Below are positions 42,216 through 51,287 of a stretch of 64,000 bases of DNA, piece by piece. The first letter of the stretch is position 1. Each line of letters opens with the position of its first letter. The position numbers and the translations under genes were made by a program. Origin of the DNA: Caulobacter segnis (GTDB lineage Bacteria > Pseudomonadota > Alphaproteobacteria > Caulobacterales > Caulobacteraceae); the NCBI RefSeq assembly GCF_023935105.1, contig NZ_CP096040.1:1860001-1924000 (forward strand). Reading direction: 5' to 3'. The notes below the pieces were generated by a model. That model was not told where the DNA came from. It worked only from the letters and a program-made list of their open reading frames with translations, and did not search any database.

Positions 42216-43115
42216 TTGAACGATCTCGCCCCTTCCGACCTGGCCAAGCGGATCGTCCAGGCCGCAGACATCGTCACCGTGGCGCTTGATGAGCTGCTGC
42301 CCCGCGCCGACGGCCCCGAAACACGCCTGACCGAGGCCATGCGCTACGCGGCGCTGGGGCCGGGCAAGCGGTTGCGTCCGTTCTTCGCGCTCGAGACGGG
42401 CAAGATGTTCGACCTGCCCGAGCGGCCGGTGCTGCGTGCGGCCTGCGCGCTGGAGTGCATCCACGCCTACAGCCTGGTGCATGACGACCTGCCGGCCATG
42501 GACGACGACGACATCCGTCGTGGCCGCAAGACCGTGCACAAGCAGTATGACGAGGCCACCGCCATCCTGGCCGGCGACGCCCTGCAGACGGCGGCCTTCG
42601 AGATCATGGCCCACCCGGACACCCACGATGACGGCCACGTCCGCGCCGAACTGGTGCGCAAGCTGGCCATCGCCTCCGGCGCGAAGGGCATGGCCGGCGG
42701 CCAGATGATCGACATCCTGGGCGTTCGCGACGACCTGGGCGCGGTGGCGCGCATGCAGCGGCTGAAGACCGGCGCCCTGATCGCCTTCGCCTTCGAAATC
42801 CCCCTGATCATCGGCCGCGCCAAGGAAGCCGAGCGCGCCGCCCTGATGGCCTTCGCCCAGGACCTGGGGCTTGCCTACCAGATCGTCGACGACATTCTCG
42901 ACGCCGAGGGCGACGAGAAGACCCTGGGCAAGGCCGCCGGCGGCAAGGACGCCGCCAAGGGCAAGGCCAACTACGTCACCCTGCTGGGACTGGATGCGGC
43001 CAAGGAGCGCGTGGCGCTTTTGGCCGAGCAGACGCGTTCCCATCTCGAAATCTTTGGCGAACGAGCCGAACATCTGCGCGAAAGCGTTGATTTCGTGCTG
43101 GACCGCCGCAACTGA
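42216..43115 (+). CDS. ispA: Farnesyl diphosphate synthase (geranyltranstransferase)
   Basis: A 299-residue prenyltransferase that makes farnesyl diphosphate from IPP, DMAPP and geranyl diphosphate. First Asp-rich motif [14 protein letters not shown], second [12 protein letters not shown], and [11 protein letters not shown] near the N terminus. TTG start at 42216 with a GGGGGAG box 7 nt upstream. It feeds undecaprenyl, quinone and hopanoid/carotenoid synthesis. Operon with xseB and dxs. Confidence 0.95.
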   Translation: MNDLAPSDLAKRIVQAADIVTVALDELLPRADGPETRLTEAMRYAALGPGKRLRPFFALETGKMFDLPERPVLRAACALECIHAYSLVHDDLPAMDDDDIRRGRKTVHKQYDEATAILAGDALQTAAFEIMAHPDTHDDGHVRAELVRKLAIASGAKGMAGGQMIDILGVRDDLGAVARMQRLKTGALIAFAFEIPLIIGRAKEAERAALMAFAQDLGLAYQIVDDILDAEGDEKTLGKAAGGKDAAKGKANYVTLLGLDAAKERVALLAEQTRSHLEIFGERAEHLRESVDFVLDRRN

Positions 43116-43132
43116 CCGCGCTTTCTTCAAAC

Positions 43133-45055
43133 ATGTCCTCCAAAACGCCTCTGCTCGACACCATCGCCTCTCCGGCCGATACGCGTGAGCTTTCCGTATC
43201 CGATCTGAAGCAGCTGGCCGCCGAGGTTCGAAGCGAGACGATCGACGCGGTCTCGGTGACGGGCGGCCATCTGGGCGCGGGCCTGGGCGTGGTCGAGCTG
43301 ACCGTGGCTCTGCACCACGTGTTCGAGACCCCGCGCGACATCGTCATCTGGGACGTCGGTCACCAGGCCTATCCGCACAAGATCCTGACCGGTCGCCGCG
43401 ACCGCATCCGCACGCTGCGCCAGGGCGGCGGCCTGTCGGGCTTCACCAAGCGGGCCGAGAGCGAGTACGATCCGTTCGGCGCGGCCCACGCGGCCACGTC
43501 GATCTCGGCGGCCCTGGGCTTCTGCGCCGCGCGTGATGCGAAAGGCGAGGACAACCACGTCGTCGCCGTGATCGGCGACGGCTCGCTGGGCGCGGGCATG
43601 GCCTACGAGGCGATGAACGCGGCGACCGACACCACCAAGCGACTGATCGTCATCCTCAACGACAACGACATGTCGATCGCCCCGCCGGTGGGTGGCATGA
43701 GCGCCTATCTGGCCAATCTGGTCTCGGGCGGCGCTTACCGCTCGGTGCGCAAGCTGGGCAAGACCGTCGTCGAGAAGCTGCCGACCCCGATGCGCGAGGC
43801 TGCTCGCAAGGCGGAAGAATATGCCCGGGGCATGGTCACCGGCGGCACCTTCTTCGAGGAGCTGGGCTTCCACTATGTCGGCCCGATCGACGGCCATGAT
43901 ATGGACGCCCTGGTCAGCGTGCTCAAGAACGCCAAGGCCTTCGGTGACAAGCCGGTGCTGGTCCACTGCGTCACCCAGAAGGGCAAGGGCTACGCCCCGG
44001 CCGAGGGCGCTGACGACAAGCTGCACGCCGTGGCCAAGTTCGACGTCGTCACCGGCCAGCAGCAGAAGGCGGCCGCGGGGCCGCCCAGCTACACCAAGGT
44101 CTTCGCCCAGGAACTGATCAAGCAGGCGGAGAAGGACGACAAGATCGTCGCCATCACCGCCGCCATGCCGTCGGGCACGGGCCTGGATCTGTTCGGCAAG
44201 GCCTTCCCGGACCGCACGTTCGACGTCGGCATCGCCGAGCAGCACGCGGTGACCTTCGCCGCAGGCCTGGCCGCCGACGGCATGAAGCCGTTCACGGCGA
44301 TCTATTCGACCTTCCTGCAGCGCGGCTACGACCAGGTGGTGCACGATGTGGCCATCCAGGGCCTGCCCGTGCGCTTCGCCATGGACCGCGCCGGCCTGGT
44401 CGGCGCCGACGGCCCGACGCATGCCGGCAGCTTCGACATCGGCTTCATGGGCGCTCTGCCCGGCATGGTGCTGATGGCCGCCGCCGACGAGGTGGAGCTG
44501 GCCCGCATGGTCGCCACCGCCGCCGCCATCGATGACCGCCCCAGCGCCTTCCGCTATCCGCGCGGCGAGGGGCTTGGCCTTGAGATTCCGGCCCATGTCG
44601 ACCCGCTGGAGATCGGCAAGGGCCGCATCGTCCGCGAGGGGACCAGCGTCGCCATCGTCTCGTTCGGCACCCGCCTGTCGGAAAGCCTCAAAGCCGCCGA
44701 CCTGCTGGCCGCCCGCGGCCTGTCGGCCACGGTCTGCGACGCCCGCTTCGCCAAGCCGCTGGACATCGACCTGCTGCTGCGCCTGGCGCGCGAGCACGAG
44801 GCGCTGATCACGGTCGAGGAAGGGGCGATGGGCGGCTTCGGCGGCTTCGTTCTGCAGGCCCTGGCCGAGCATGGGGCCTTCGATCGCGGCCTAAAGGTCC
44901 GCACCCTGTGCCTGCCCGATATCTTCCAGGACCAGGACAAGCCCGACGCCATGTACGCCCAGGCCGGTCTCGACGCCGAGGGCATCCTGCGCGGCGCGCT
45001 ATCGGCCTTGGGCATGGACAATGTCACCGCGGCGGGGGCTGGGCGGCGGGCCTAA
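43133..45055 (+). CDS. dxs: 1-deoxy-D-xylulose-5-phosphate synthase
   Basis: A 640-residue ThDP enzyme that condenses pyruvate and glyceraldehyde 3-phosphate, the first step of the MEP pathway. ThDP motif [15 protein letters not shown] at about 150, with [12 protein letters not shown] and VGHQAYPHK upstream, the catalytic Glu region [15 protein letters not shown] and [15 protein letters not shown]. Length agrees with the family. It lies 17 bp after ispA. Its stop codon overlaps that of the convergent lipoprotein gene. Confidence 0.97.
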   Translation: MSSKTPLLDTIASPADTRELSVSDLKQLAAEVRSETIDAVSVTGGHLGAGLGVVELTVALHHVFETPRDIVIWDVGHQAYPHKILTGRRDRIRTLRQGGGLSGFTKRAESEYDPFGAAHAATSISAALGFCAARDAKGEDNHVVAVIGDGSLGAGMAYEAMNAATDTTKRLIVILNDNDMSIAPPVGGMSAYLANLVSGGAYRSVRKLGKTVVEKLPTPMREAARKAEEYARGMVTGGTFFEELGFHYVGPIDGHDMDALVSVLKNAKAFGDKPVLVHCVTQKGKGYAPAEGADDKLHAVAKFDVVTGQQQKAAAGPPSYTKVFAQELIKQAEKDDKIVAITAAMPSGTGLDLFGKAFPDRTFDVGIAEQHAVTFAAGLAADGMKPFTAIYSTFLQRGYDQVVHDVAIQGLPVRFAMDRAGLVGADGPTHAGSFDIGFMGALPGMVLMAAADEVELARMVATAAAIDDRPSAFRYPRGEGLGLEIPAHVDPLEIGKGRIVREGTSVAIVSFGTRLSESLKAADLLAARGLSATVCDARFAKPLDIDLLLRLAREHEALITVEEGAMGGFGGFVLQALAEHGAFDRGLKVRTLCLPDIFQDQDKPDAMYAQAGLDAEGILRGALSALGMDNVTAAGAGRRA

Positions 45056-45522
45056 GCCCCGCAGGCCCTGAAGAACGCCTTCACGTTCCCTCGGTCGGCA
45101 GAACCGGCCGCTAGGCTGTGACGCTCGCCCTTGGTCAGCAGCGCCAGGTCGCCTGATTTCCTGAAACCGTCCAGCGCCGGGGCGCTGGTCTTGCCGCGCG
45201 CTTCCAGCAGGCCGCCCTCGGCCATGGCGTCATCGACCTGGGCGGCGGCGAAGCGGCTCTCGGCGCGGCCGGAAGCCAGGACGATCTCGCCGCCGGACAG
45301 GCCCACGGCCGAGACGTCGACCCGATCCTGGCCCGGGCTGCAGCTGAGCATCAGCACGACGTCGTCGCTGTTGGGCCGGCCATAGGCGAGGCGAGGGGCC
45401 TCGGCGGCGCTCTCCAGATAGGCCCAGTGATAGCCATCCTGCGCGACCTTCTCGTGCGCGCAGCCGGTCAGGCCGGCGGCCAGCAGACCAAGAACGACGA
45501 CGGGGGCGATGCGGGACGCCAT
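45052..45522 (-). CDS. Hypothetical lipoprotein
   Basis: A 156-residue protein with a lipoprotein signal peptide: [20 protein letters not shown] then Cys21 (lipobox LTGC). The rest has a central beta-rich region ([19 protein letters not shown]) and ends with KAFFRACGA. No family recognised. It is convergent with dxs, with overlapping stop codons, and lies downstream of the flgH terminator on the same strand. Confidence 0.7.
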   Translation of the reverse strand: MASRIAPVVVLGLLAAGLTGCAHEKVAQDGYHWAYLESAAEAPRLAYGRPNSDDVVLMLSCSPGQDRVDVSAVGLSGGEIVLASGRAESRFAAAQVDDAMAEGGLLEARGKTSAPALDGFRKSGDLALLTKGERHSLAAGSADRGNVKAFFRACGA

Positions 45523-45581
45523 GAGCTGGTCCTCCTCGCCTGATCAACGCCGCGCCGACCTGAATGGCTCCTGAAAGCACA

Positions 45582-45615
45582 TCGGGCGCGGAAGCCTCGC
45601 GGCCGCCGCGCCCGA
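45582..45615 (-). terminator. Hairpin after flgH
   Basis: TCGGGCGCGG and CCGCGCCCGA form a 10-bp stem with a 14-nt loop, 25 bp after the flgH stop. Only a weak T run follows on the minus strand (TGTGCTTTC). Confidence 0.55.
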
Positions 45616-45639
45616 CGATCTTGTCCGAAGACGTCCCGC

Positions 45640-46374
45640 CTAGAAGGGCGAGAACTTCTCGACCAGCGACTGGCCGGCCGGGGTCTTCTGCACGCGGCTG
45701 ATGTCGCCGCGACCGCCGTAGCTGATGCGGGCCTCGGCGATCTGGGTGTGCTTGATGGTGTTGGCCGAGGAAATGTCCTCAGGGCGCACGATGCCGGCCA
45801 CGGTAAGCTGGCGCAGCTCGGCGTTGGTGCGGACTTCCTGGGTGCCCTGGATGACCATGTTGCCGTTTGGCAGGACCGAGCTGACCACGGCGGCGATCGT
45901 CAGGCTGATCTTTTCCGAGCGCTGGACGCTGCCCGCGCCGGCGTTGGTGGTGGCCGAGTTGGTGTTCAGGGCGTTGGCGGGATCGAAGCCGCCCGGCAGC
46001 ACCTTGCCCAGGCTCGATTCCAGGCCCAGCAGGTTCGGGATGCCGGCCTTCATGTTCGAGGTTCGCGAGGACGCGGTCTGGTTCTTGGTGTTGGCGCTGT
46101 CGTCGATGTCGATCATCACGGTCAGGATGTCGCCGACGCGGCTGGCGCGCTGGTCGTTGAAGAATGCGCGAGCGCCGACGCGCCACAGCGAGTTGGCCGA
46201 GGCCGACTGCGGGGCCGGCTCGCGGGCGGAGACGTATTGCTGCTGCATCGGGGCCAGTTCGGCGGGATAGCCGACCGGGGCCAGTTGCGGGCCCTTCACG
46301 GCCTCGGTGACGGTGGAGCAGGCGGCCAGCGGGGCGAGCAGGGCGGCGGCGGCGATGATGGCGGAGCGACGCAT
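45640..46374 (-). CDS. flgH: Flagellar L-ring protein FlgH
   Basis: A 244-residue outer-membrane lipoprotein of the flagellar L ring. Lipobox LAAC (Cys19). Family segments: SLWRVGARAFFNDQRASRVGD, ILTVMIDIDDSANTKNQTASS, KISLTIAAVVSSVLPNGNMVI and the C terminus SLVEKFSPF. Last gene of the flgF-G-A-H operon, followed by a hairpin. Confidence 0.96.
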   Translation of the reverse strand: MRRSAIIAAAALLAPLAACSTVTEAVKGPQLAPVGYPAELAPMQQQYVSAREPAPQSASANSLWRVGARAFFNDQRASRVGDILTVMIDIDDSANTKNQTASSRTSNMKAGIPNLLGLESSLGKVLPGGFDPANALNTNSATTNAGAGSVQRSEKISLTIAAVVSSVLPNGNMVIQGTQEVRTNAELRQLTVAGIVRPEDISSANTIKHTQIAEARISYGGRGDISRVQKTPAGQSLVEKFSPF

Positions 46375-46389
46375 GGGGTGAAAGACCTC

Positions 46390-47169
46390 TTAGCGAGCGG
46401 CGAAACGGACGGGTTGCGAACGAGCTTGCAAGCTCTGGGCCTGCGGACCGACTGCGGCGGTGCCAGGACCGGTGGCGACGGCCTGGATGATCTTCTTCGA
46501 CAAGGTGTTCTGAACGGCGAAGACGTCGCCGGTGGCGGCGTTGGCCATGGCCTTGCCTTGAAGCGAAAGGGAAATTCCGCCATCGTCATAGGTGACGGTG
46601 ACCAGATCGTTGGCCTTGATCACCTGGGCGGCACCCACGTCGCGGCCCGAGACTGCGGCGCCTTCACGCAGGGGGCGCTTGGCGGCCAGGCCGATGACGG
46701 CGTCGGCGTCGCGGGGGGCGTCGGCCGGGGCGCCGGCCATCTTTGTCCAGACCAGGTCCTGAGGCTGGACGATTTCGCCGACCGAGAGACTGCGGGCATA
46801 GGCAAGAACTTCCACGTTGCCGCGCGTGGCGCCGGCTTGGCCGCGACCATTGGCGGAGACGCCGCCATTGTCGACGCCTTCGCGGACGATGATCCGGCGG
46901 ATGCCGTTGCTGTTGCTCCAGTCGAAACCGGCGCGGCGGGCCGAGACCTGCACCTGGCCGGCGTCGAGCACGGCCGTCGGACCCATGCGGGCGGCGATCA
47001 CCATGTCGGCGGCCGGGCCGGTGACGCCGTCGAACAGGTCGCCCAGGGTGACGCGGCCGTCGGCGTCGGTGGTGTCCATGCGCAGGGTCACCGGCGTTCC
47101 GGCGTGGGCCGGGGCGGAGAGGACGGTCAGCGCCAGCGTGGCGGCGGCGGCGAGAAGGAAGGCCTTCAT
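46390..47169 (-). CDS. flgA: Flagellar P-ring assembly chaperone FlgA
   Basis: A 259-residue periplasmic chaperone for P-ring (FlgI) assembly. Signal peptide (LLAAAATLALTVLSAPAHAG). The C-terminal SAF domain (about 125-255) is seen as YARSLSVGEIVQPQDLVW, AAKRPLREGAAVSGRDVG and the final VIKANDLVTVTYDDGGISLSL. Operon position between flgG and flgH is the usual Caulobacter order. Confidence 0.93.
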   Translation of the reverse strand: MKAFLLAAAATLALTVLSAPAHAGTPVTLRMDTTDADGRVTLGDLFDGVTGPAADMVIAARMGPTAVLDAGQVQVSARRAGFDWSNSNGIRRIIVREGVDNGGVSANGRGQAGATRGNVEVLAYARSLSVGEIVQPQDLVWTKMAGAPADAPRDADAVIGLAAKRPLREGAAVSGRDVGAAQVIKANDLVTVTYDDGGISLSLQGKAMANAATGDVFAVQNTLSKKIIQAVATGPGTAAVGPQAQSLQARSQPVRFAAR

Positions 47170-47173
47170 CAGC

Positions 47174-47962
47174 TTAGCTCCGCAGCTGCGAGGTGGCTTG
47201 GAGCATCTGATCGGCCGTGGTGATCACCTTCGAGTTCATCTCGTAGGCGCGCTGGGCCGTGATCAGCGAGGTGATTTCCGTCACCGCGTCGACGTTCGAC
47301 GCTTCGGTGTAGTGCTGCAGCAGGGTGCCGAAGCCCGGCTCGCCAGGGGCGGCCAGGTTGGCCGCGCCCGAAGCGGCGGTTTCCAGCAGCAGGTTGTCGC
47401 CGACCTGTTCCAGGCCGCCTTCGTTCATGAAGGTCGCCAGCTGGATCTGGCCGATCGTCTGCGGCTGGGTCTGGCCGTCCAGCTTCACCTGCACCAGGCC
47501 GGTCTTGCCGATGATGATGTCGGTGGCGTTCTGCGGGACCGTGATGCCGGGCTGGACGGTGTAGCCGTCCTCGGTGACGATCTGGCCCTGGTCGTTGGTC
47601 GAGAAGTTGCCGGCGCGGGTGTAGGCCGTCTCGCCCGAGGGCAGCAGGATCGGCAGGTAGCCCTTGCCCTGGATCGCGACGTCCAGCGGGTTGTCGGTCA
47701 GGGTCGGGGTGCCTTGCTCGGTAATGCGGTAGACCGAGCCGGCCTTGACGCCGCCGCCGACCTGCACGCCGGTCGGCACGATATTGCCGTTGCTCGACGA
47801 TTGCGAACCCGCGCGCTCCACCTGCTGGTACAGCAGGTCCTGGAACTCGGCCCGTTGGCGCTTGAAGCCGACGGTGTTCATGTTCGCGATGTTGTTCGAG
47901 ATGACTTCGACGTTCAGCTGTTGCGCTGACATGCCCGAAGCGGCGGTGCGGAGAGCTTGCAT
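47174..47962 (-). CDS. flgG: Flagellar distal rod protein FlgG
   Basis: A 262-residue rod protein. N-terminal flagellar rod motif MQALRTAASGMSAQQLNVEVISNNIANMNTVGFK and C-terminal motif TEITSLITAQRAYEMNSKVI. Central domain with YTRAGNF and DGYTVQPGITVP. Length is exactly that of FlgG in most bacteria. It stacks on FlgF and contacts the L/P ring bushing. Confidence 0.97.
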   Translation of the reverse strand: MQALRTAASGMSAQQLNVEVISNNIANMNTVGFKRQRAEFQDLLYQQVERAGSQSSSNGNIVPTGVQVGGGVKAGSVYRITEQGTPTLTDNPLDVAIQGKGYLPILLPSGETAYTRAGNFSTNDQGQIVTEDGYTVQPGITVPQNATDIIIGKTGLVQVKLDGQTQPQTIGQIQLATFMNEGGLEQVGDNLLLETAASGAANLAAPGEPGFGTLLQHYTEASNVDAVTEITSLITAQRAYEMNSKVITTADQMLQATSQLRS

Positions 47963-47975
47963 CGGCTAGCGTCCC

Positions 47976-48713
47976 TTAGTTGACTTTGCCCAGCCGCTCG
48001 ACGGCGGTCCGGGACAGTTCTGCGGTGTTGTCCATCATCTTGGCGACGCCCTCGTAGGCGCGCTGGATCTCGATCAGCTTGGTGATCTCGATGACTGGCT
48101 GGACGTTCGAGGATTCCAGCATGCCTTGGTGGACGCGGGCGTCCGGCGCGGCTTGCAGGGTGGTGTTGGTGGTGTTGCGGTAGAGGTTGTCCCCGTCCTT
48201 GGCCATCGAGGCCATGTCGTCGGGGCGGACCACGGCGACGCGGCCGACGCGGACCGCGCCTTGGCTGACGGTGCCGTCCTTGCCGATCGAGACCGGGCCC
48301 AGCGTCGGGTCGATAGTCATCGGACCGCCACCTTCGTCCAGAACAGGATTGCCCTGCTCGGTGACCACCTGGCCTTCCGGATTGGTCGTGAAACGGCCGT
48401 CGCGGGTGTAGCGGTCGCCGGAGGCGGTCTGGACGTGGAAGAAGCCCATGCCCTCGATCGCCAGGTCGAAATCGCCGCCCGTCTTGGTCATCGCGCCCTG
48501 CGTGAAGTCGCGGGCGACGCCGGTATCCATGACGAACTTGACCGGGGACTTGCCGTCCAGGGTCTTGGCCGGCTTGCCCTGCTCGGTGGCGACCATCAGG
48601 TCTTCCGTCTTGAAGCCGGTCGTGTTGGCGTTGGCGATGTTGTTGGCCACGATGTCGAGCTGGCGGCGCAGCGTCATCTGACGCGAGAGGCCGACGTAGA
48701 GCGCGTTGTCCAT
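47976..48713 (-). CDS. flgF: Flagellar proximal rod protein FlgF
   Basis: A 245-residue rod protein. N-terminal MDNALYVGLSRQMTLRRQLDIVANNIANANTTGFK, the internal YTRDGRFTTNPEGQVV and the C-terminal EITKLIEIQRAYEGVAKMMD are family features. First gene of the flgFGAH operon; a near-perfect sigma-54 promoter lies upstream at 48762-48779. Confidence 0.96.
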   Translation of the reverse strand: MDNALYVGLSRQMTLRRQLDIVANNIANANTTGFKTEDLMVATEQGKPAKTLDGKSPVKFVMDTGVARDFTQGAMTKTGGDFDLAIEGMGFFHVQTASGDRYTRDGRFTTNPEGQVVTEQGNPVLDEGGGPMTIDPTLGPVSIGKDGTVSQGAVRVGRVAVVRPDDMASMAKDGDNLYRNTTNTTLQAAPDARVHQGMLESSNVQPVIEITKLIEIQRAYEGVAKMMDNTAELSRTAVERLGKVN

Positions 48714-48761
48714 GGCGAGTTAACTCGGGCGGCTGGCGCGACAAATGCGCCGCATCTCCTG

Positions 48762-48779
48762 AAGCAACCTTCGTGCCAG
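48762..48779 (-). promoter_or_regulatory. Sigma-54 promoter of flgFGAH
   Basis: On the minus strand TGGCAC-GAAGG-TTGCTT (48778-48762) matches the RpoN consensus TGGCAC-N5-TTGCW in all key positions (GG at -24, GC at -12). Transcription would begin near 48752, about 40 nt before the flgF start. It fits the middle-class flagellar genes of Caulobacter, activated by FlbD. Confidence 0.9.
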
Positions 48780-48887
48780 CCTTAAAACGCGTTATAAATC
48801 AACGAATAGGAAGGTTAATGCAGGGGTGTTGGTCGGAGTCTGCCGGGCAGATTCAGCCTGCGACCAAATGGCCTCCAAAACACATCG

Positions 48888-48895
48888 TTAACCAT
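48888..48895 (+). promoter_or_regulatory. CtrA-type box before fliL
   Basis: TTAACCAT, the 8-mer core of CtrA-controlled class II flagellar promoters in Caulobacter, lies 45 bp upstream of the fliL start. Other TTAA-containing stretches lie at 48781-48784 and 48813-48816. By known biology fliLM is a CtrA-controlled early operon. Confidence 0.6.
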
Positions 48896-48939
48896 GTCCC
48901 CCGCATGTGTACGGGCATAGATTCCAAGGAACCGCGCGC

Positions 48940-49563
48940 GTGGCCAAGAAACCCGAAAAGGAAGCTCCCGCTCCCGAAGGCGAAGAGGGCGCCGAGGGCG
49001 AAGCTCCGGCTAAGAAAAAGCCTCCGATCCTGATCATCGCGATCGCTGCGGGCGTCCTCGTGCTGGGCGGCGGCGGCGCGGCCGCGTTCTTCCTGATGAA
49101 GCCGAAGCCGGCCGCCGACGGCGCCGAGCACGGCAAGGAAAAGAAGGAAAAGAAGAAGGAAAAGAAGGAAGAGGGCGGTCACGGCGAGAAGAAGGAAGGC
49201 GAGGGCGGCGCGGCGGCCGCGGGCGGTCCCGCGCCTGTGATCAAGGAAGGTCCCGACGGGATCTACTTCTACACCCTGCCCGATATCGTCGTGAACATGC
49301 AGACGGCGGACGGCAAGTCGACCTTCCTGAAGCTGAAGCTGACCTTCGAGCTTCCCGACGAAGAGACGGGCGACGTCCTGACCGAGAATCTGCCCAGACT
49401 GCAGAGCATGTTCCAGGTCTTCCTTCGCGAACTGCGTCCGGAGGACCTGAACGGCAGCCAGGGCACCTTCATGCTTCAGGCCGAACTGGTGCGCCGGGTG
49501 AACATGGTCGCCGCGCCGGCCAAGGTGAATGCGGTCCTCATCGAGGAGATGCTGATCAACTAG
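48940..49563 (+). CDS. fliL: Flagellar basal-body protein FliL
   Basis: A 207-residue inner-membrane protein near the stator. Basic/acidic cytoplasmic N terminus (AKKPEKEAPAPEGEE), one membrane segment (ILIIAIAAGVLVLGGGGAAAFFLM), a Lys/Glu/Gly-rich linker, and the periplasmic stomatin-like FliL domain (YFYTLPDIVVNMQT to the C-terminal VLIEEMLIN). GTG at 48940 with an AAGGAA box is preferred over an upstream GTG at 48907. Affects motor torque and swarming. First gene of the operon with fliM. Confidence 0.94.
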   Translation: MAKKPEKEAPAPEGEEGAEGEAPAKKKPPILIIAIAAGVLVLGGGGAAAFFLMKPKPAADGAEHGKEKKEKKKEKKEEGGHGEKKEGEGGAAAAGGPAPVIKEGPDGIYFYTLPDIVVNMQTADGKSTFLKLKLTFELPDEETGDVLTENLPRLQSMFQVFLRELRPEDLNGSQGTFMLQAELVRRVNMVAAPAKVNAVLIEEMLIN

Positions 49564-49590
49564 GTCCTCGGGCTGGTTGGGCGAACGAAC

Positions 49591-50727
49591 ATGGCGGACG
49601 AATTCGACGATCAGGAAGCGATGGCCCAGTGGGCCTCGCAGAATCCCCCCGGCACCTTCGAGGGCGGCGGCGAGGGCGGCAATGAGTTCGGCGATTTTTC
49701 CGGCGGCATGGGCGGCTGGGACGACGGCGGCGGTGAGGGCGGCTCCGAGCGCATCCTGAACCAGGACGAGATCGACAGCCTGCTGGGCTTCGATCTCTCG
49801 GGCGACGGCGGCGAGGATCGCACGGGCATCCGCGCCATTATCAACTCGGCGCTGGTCTCGTACGAGCGCCTGCCGATGCTGGAAATCGTCTTCGACCGCC
49901 TGGTGCGGTTGATGACGACGTCCCTGCGGAACTTCACGTCGGACAACGTCGAGGTCAGCCTCGACAACATCAGCTCGATCCGCTTCGGCGACTATCTGAA
50001 CTCGATCCCGCTTCCGGCCATCCTGGCGGTGTTCCGGGCCGAGGAGCTGGACAACTACGGCCTGCTGACGGTCGACTCGAACCTGATCTATTCGATCGTC
50101 GACGTGCTGCTGGGCGGCCGTCGCGGCACGGCGGCGATGCGCATCGAGGGCCGGCCCTACACGACCATCGAACGCGTGCTGGTGCAGCGGATGATCGAGG
50201 TCGTGCTGCACGACCTGAAGAGCGCTTTCGAGCCCCTGCATCCGGTCAGCTTCTCGCTGGACCGCCTGGAGACCAACCCACGCTTCGCCGCCATCGCCCG
50301 GCCGGCCAACGCGGCCATCCTGGTCAAGCTGCGCATCGACATGGAAGACCGCGGCGGCCGCATCGAGCTGCTACTGCCCTACGCCACGCTGGAACCCATC
50401 CGGAAGATGCTGCTGCAGCAGTTCATGGGTGAGAAGTTCGGCCGCGACAACATCTGGGAAGGCCACTTGGCCACCGAGCTGTGGACCACCCAGATGGAGG
50501 TCCGCGCGGTCCTGGACGAGCAGCAGGTGCCGCTGTCGCGCGTGCTGAACATGCAGGTCGGCGACACCCTGATGCTGAACGCCACGCCCGACAGCCTGGT
50601 CGAGCTGCGCGCCGGGGCCATTCCGCTGACGCGCGGCCGCATGGGCCGTCGCAACCATTCCATCGCCGTGCGGGCCGAGGCGCCGCTGACCCCCGCCGCC
50701 AAGAAGGCCGTGCAGAAGCTGAAATGA
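49591..50727 (+). CDS. fliM: Flagellar motor switch protein FliM
   Basis: A 378-residue C-ring protein that binds CheY-P. The CheY-binding helix ILNQDEIDSLL is at 55-65 instead of the very N terminus; a Gly/Asp-rich extension of about 50 residues precedes it. Then the middle domain (about 85-270, GRRGTAAMRIEGRPYT, IERVLVQRMI) and C-terminal SpoA domain (VRAVLDEQQVPLSRVLNMQVGDTL) follow. Start supported by its spacing 27 bp after fliL. The next gene overlaps the stop codon (ATGA). Confidence 0.96.
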   Translation: MADEFDDQEAMAQWASQNPPGTFEGGGEGGNEFGDFSGGMGGWDDGGGEGGSERILNQDEIDSLLGFDLSGDGGEDRTGIRAIINSALVSYERLPMLEIVFDRLVRLMTTSLRNFTSDNVEVSLDNISSIRFGDYLNSIPLPAILAVFRAEELDNYGLLTVDSNLIYSIVDVLLGGRRGTAAMRIEGRPYTTIERVLVQRMIEVVLHDLKSAFEPLHPVSFSLDRLETNPRFAAIARPANAAILVKLRIDMEDRGGRIELLLPYATLEPIRKMLLQQFMGEKFGRDNIWEGHLATELWTTQMEVRAVLDEQQVPLSRVLNMQVGDTLMLNATPDSLVELRAGAIPLTRGRMGRRNHSIAVRAEAPLTPAAKKAVQKLK

Positions 50728-51287
50728 GCCTCGTCGCCTTCGCCATGAACGGGTTCCTCGCGGTGCTGCTGATTGCGGCGCTGGCCTTCGGCTGGCGTCT
50801 CGAGCGCCGCCTGAAGGCCCTGCGCGACAGCCATGAGGGCTTCGCCAAGGCCGTGGCGGAACTGGACCAGGCGGCCGCCCGCGCCGAGCAGGGCCTGGCC
50901 GATCTGCGCGCGGCCACCGACGAGGCGGCCGACACCCTGGCGGTGCGCATCGAGCGGGCTCAGGCCTTGGCGGCCCAGTTGGACGAGCGGATCAACGGTC
51001 CGCTGCCCAAGGCTCGCCCTGACCGCGTCGAACGCGAGGAGCGACCGCCGCTGGCGCGGAGCGAACCCAAGCCCGCGCCGCAGGCCGACCGCCGACTGAA
51101 GGCCGAGGATTTCGAGCGTCTTCTGGATCGCGAGGATCGCCTTCCGCCGACCGCCCGCCTCACCCTGGGAGCGCCCAGCGCCGCCCGCGAAACCCCGCGT
51201 TCACGGGCGCGGATCGATGATGACCTCTTCGACGGGCCGGGCGACAGCTCGCGTCCAGGAAGCAACCCCCGAGTTCCCCGCCGATGA
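50724..51287 (+). CDS. DUF6468-type membrane protein, candidate PflI
   Basis: A 187-residue protein. One N-terminal membrane segment (FAMNGFLAVLLIAALAFGW), a coiled-coil-like region (about 25-95, LKALRDSHEGFAKAVAELDQ) and a Pro/Arg-rich C-terminal part. The gene follows fliM with a 4-bp overlap. In C. crescentus the protein PflI, needed for correct flagellum placement, is a single-span membrane protein with a proline-rich part that I recall being encoded near fliLM; this gene is my best candidate for it, but not proven. Overlaps the next gene by 4 bp. Confidence 0.7.
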   Translation: MSLVAFAMNGFLAVLLIAALAFGWRLERRLKALRDSHEGFAKAVAELDQAAARAEQGLADLRAATDEAADTLAVRIERAQALAAQLDERINGPLPKARPDRVEREERPPLARSEPKPAPQADRRLKAEDFERLLDREDRLPPTARLTLGAPSAARETPRSRARIDDDLFDGPGDSSRPGSNPRVPRR

